DNA of 5,965 bases from an uncultured Cyanobium sp. GTDB lineage: Bacteria > Cyanobacteriota > Cyanobacteriia > PCC-6307 > Cyanobiaceae. Under the pieces are notes generated by a model. That model had not been told where the DNA came from, ran no database searches, and saw nothing but the letters and a program-made list of their open reading frames with translations. The position numbers were made by a program, and so were the translations under genes. This document shows positions 5,622 to 5,965 of this stretch, one piece after another. The stretch's first letter is position 1; each line of letters begins with the position of its first letter. The stretch covers positions 1-5,965 of the forward strand of contig CALFOF010000128.1 of the NCBI GenBank assembly GCA_937919075.1, in the 5' to 3' direction.

Positions 5622-5964
5622 CGAGTAGGGGAAGAAATTGCTGCACCAGCCCCCAGGAGGTGGTGGGAGAGGGAACCAGCCGCACCCGGGCCTGGGCGTT
5701 GATCCGGCGGGCCTCCTGCAGCAGGGCGGGCAGTTGGCTCGGGTTCACCGAGCCGTTCCAGAGGCGCAGGCGCCCATCCGCCTCCAGGTGCAACACCACC
5801 AGGCCGCGGTGGGCCGGCGCCTGGGCGAGCTGCTGAGGCAGCAGCAGCAGCGTCAGGCTGAACAGGCCGAGGGCGGCCCCCAGCAGCGCCAGCCACAGGC
5901 CCTGCTCAGCCGCAGCGATCGGCGCGGCCGCAGCAAGGTTGGTAGCGCCCGCTGGGGTGATCAC
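5566..5964 (-). CDS. ExbD/TolR-like small membrane protein (divergent; 5' end may lie outside the window)
   Basis: A 132-codon frame from a GTG at 5964; the frame is still open at the window edge, so the true start may be upstream. It has one membrane helix (about residues 22-43, GLWLALLGAALGLFSLTLLL) followed by a periplasmic-type domain. That domain fits the ExbD/TolR pattern of strand, helix, strand, helix, strand: LVVLHLEADGRLRLWNGSV (about 55-73, with the DG..x..NG turn), a helix SQLPALLQEARRI, strand ARVRLVPSP, helix WGLVQQFLPLLDA and final strand FEVQL. ExbD works with ExbB as a proton-driven stator that energises TonB. A mismatch: ExbD/TolR carry an essential Asp early in the membrane helix, and none is seen in this helix; the nearest acidic residue is E20 at its edge. 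So the assignment is by pattern only and it may be an accessory or degenerate paralogue. The next gene in the same direction overlaps its 3' end by 56 nt and encodes a TonB-like topology, which supports the reading. Confidence 0.55.
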   Translation of the reverse strand: MITPAGATNLAAAAPIAAAEQGLWLALLGAALGLFSLTLLLLPQQLAQAPAHRGLVVLHLEADGRLRLWNGSVNPSQLPALLQEARRINAQARVRLVPSPTTSWGLVQQFLPLLDASALPFEVQLPAPSPTS

Positions 5965-5965
5965 A

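Overview
The window is GC-rich and looks cyanobacterial, probably from the Cyanobium / marine Synechococcus (alpha-cyanobacterial) group. The evidence is a full-length BicA-type SulP bicarbonate transporter and the N-terminus of a CO2-uptake-type NdhF (NDH-1 subunit), genes that belong to the cyanobacterial CO2-concentrating mechanism (CCM). The taxon is an inference from gene content and base composition; there is no rRNA or marker gene here.

Layout. (1) 1-210, minus: first 70 residues of an NdhF protein, cut by the window edge. (2) 211-397: gene-free leader carrying an octamer repeat array built on TGATCAGT (313-376). (3) 398-1711, minus: an SLC13/ArsB/NhaD-superfamily membrane permease. 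(4) 1807-3459, minus: bicA, starting at GTG. (5) 3460-3554: short divergent intergenic region. (6) 3555-4631, plus: a two-repeat CaCA-family cation (Na+/Ca2+-type) antiporter. (7) 4632-4670: gap between convergent stops, holding a 10-bp tandem duplication. (8) 4671-5621, minus: a single-span, proline/alanine-rich protein with TonB-like topology. (9) 5566-5964, minus: a small protein resembling ExbD, overlapping the previous gene by 56 nt and possibly running off the window edge.

How the genes may work together. bicA, the SLC13-like permease and ndhF all point the same way, and the antiporter is divergent from bicA. BicA takes up bicarbonate with Na+, and NDH-1 complexes with specialised NdhF subunits drive CO2-to-bicarbonate conversion, so this part reads as an inorganic-carbon uptake locus. 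The two cation/anion carriers beside bicA could sustain the Na+ gradient it uses, but that is inference. The right-hand end is a separate unit that may be an ExbB/ExbD/TonB-like energy-transduction module, with ExbB expected just outside the window.

The most unusual points are the octamer array ahead of ndhF, the matched Asp-to-Pro replacements in both hairpin motifs of the SLC13-like permease, and the divergent ExbD-like/TonB-like pair with a long gene overlap and no acidic residue well inside the ExbD-like membrane span. I saw no RNA genes, mobile elements or CRISPR arrays.
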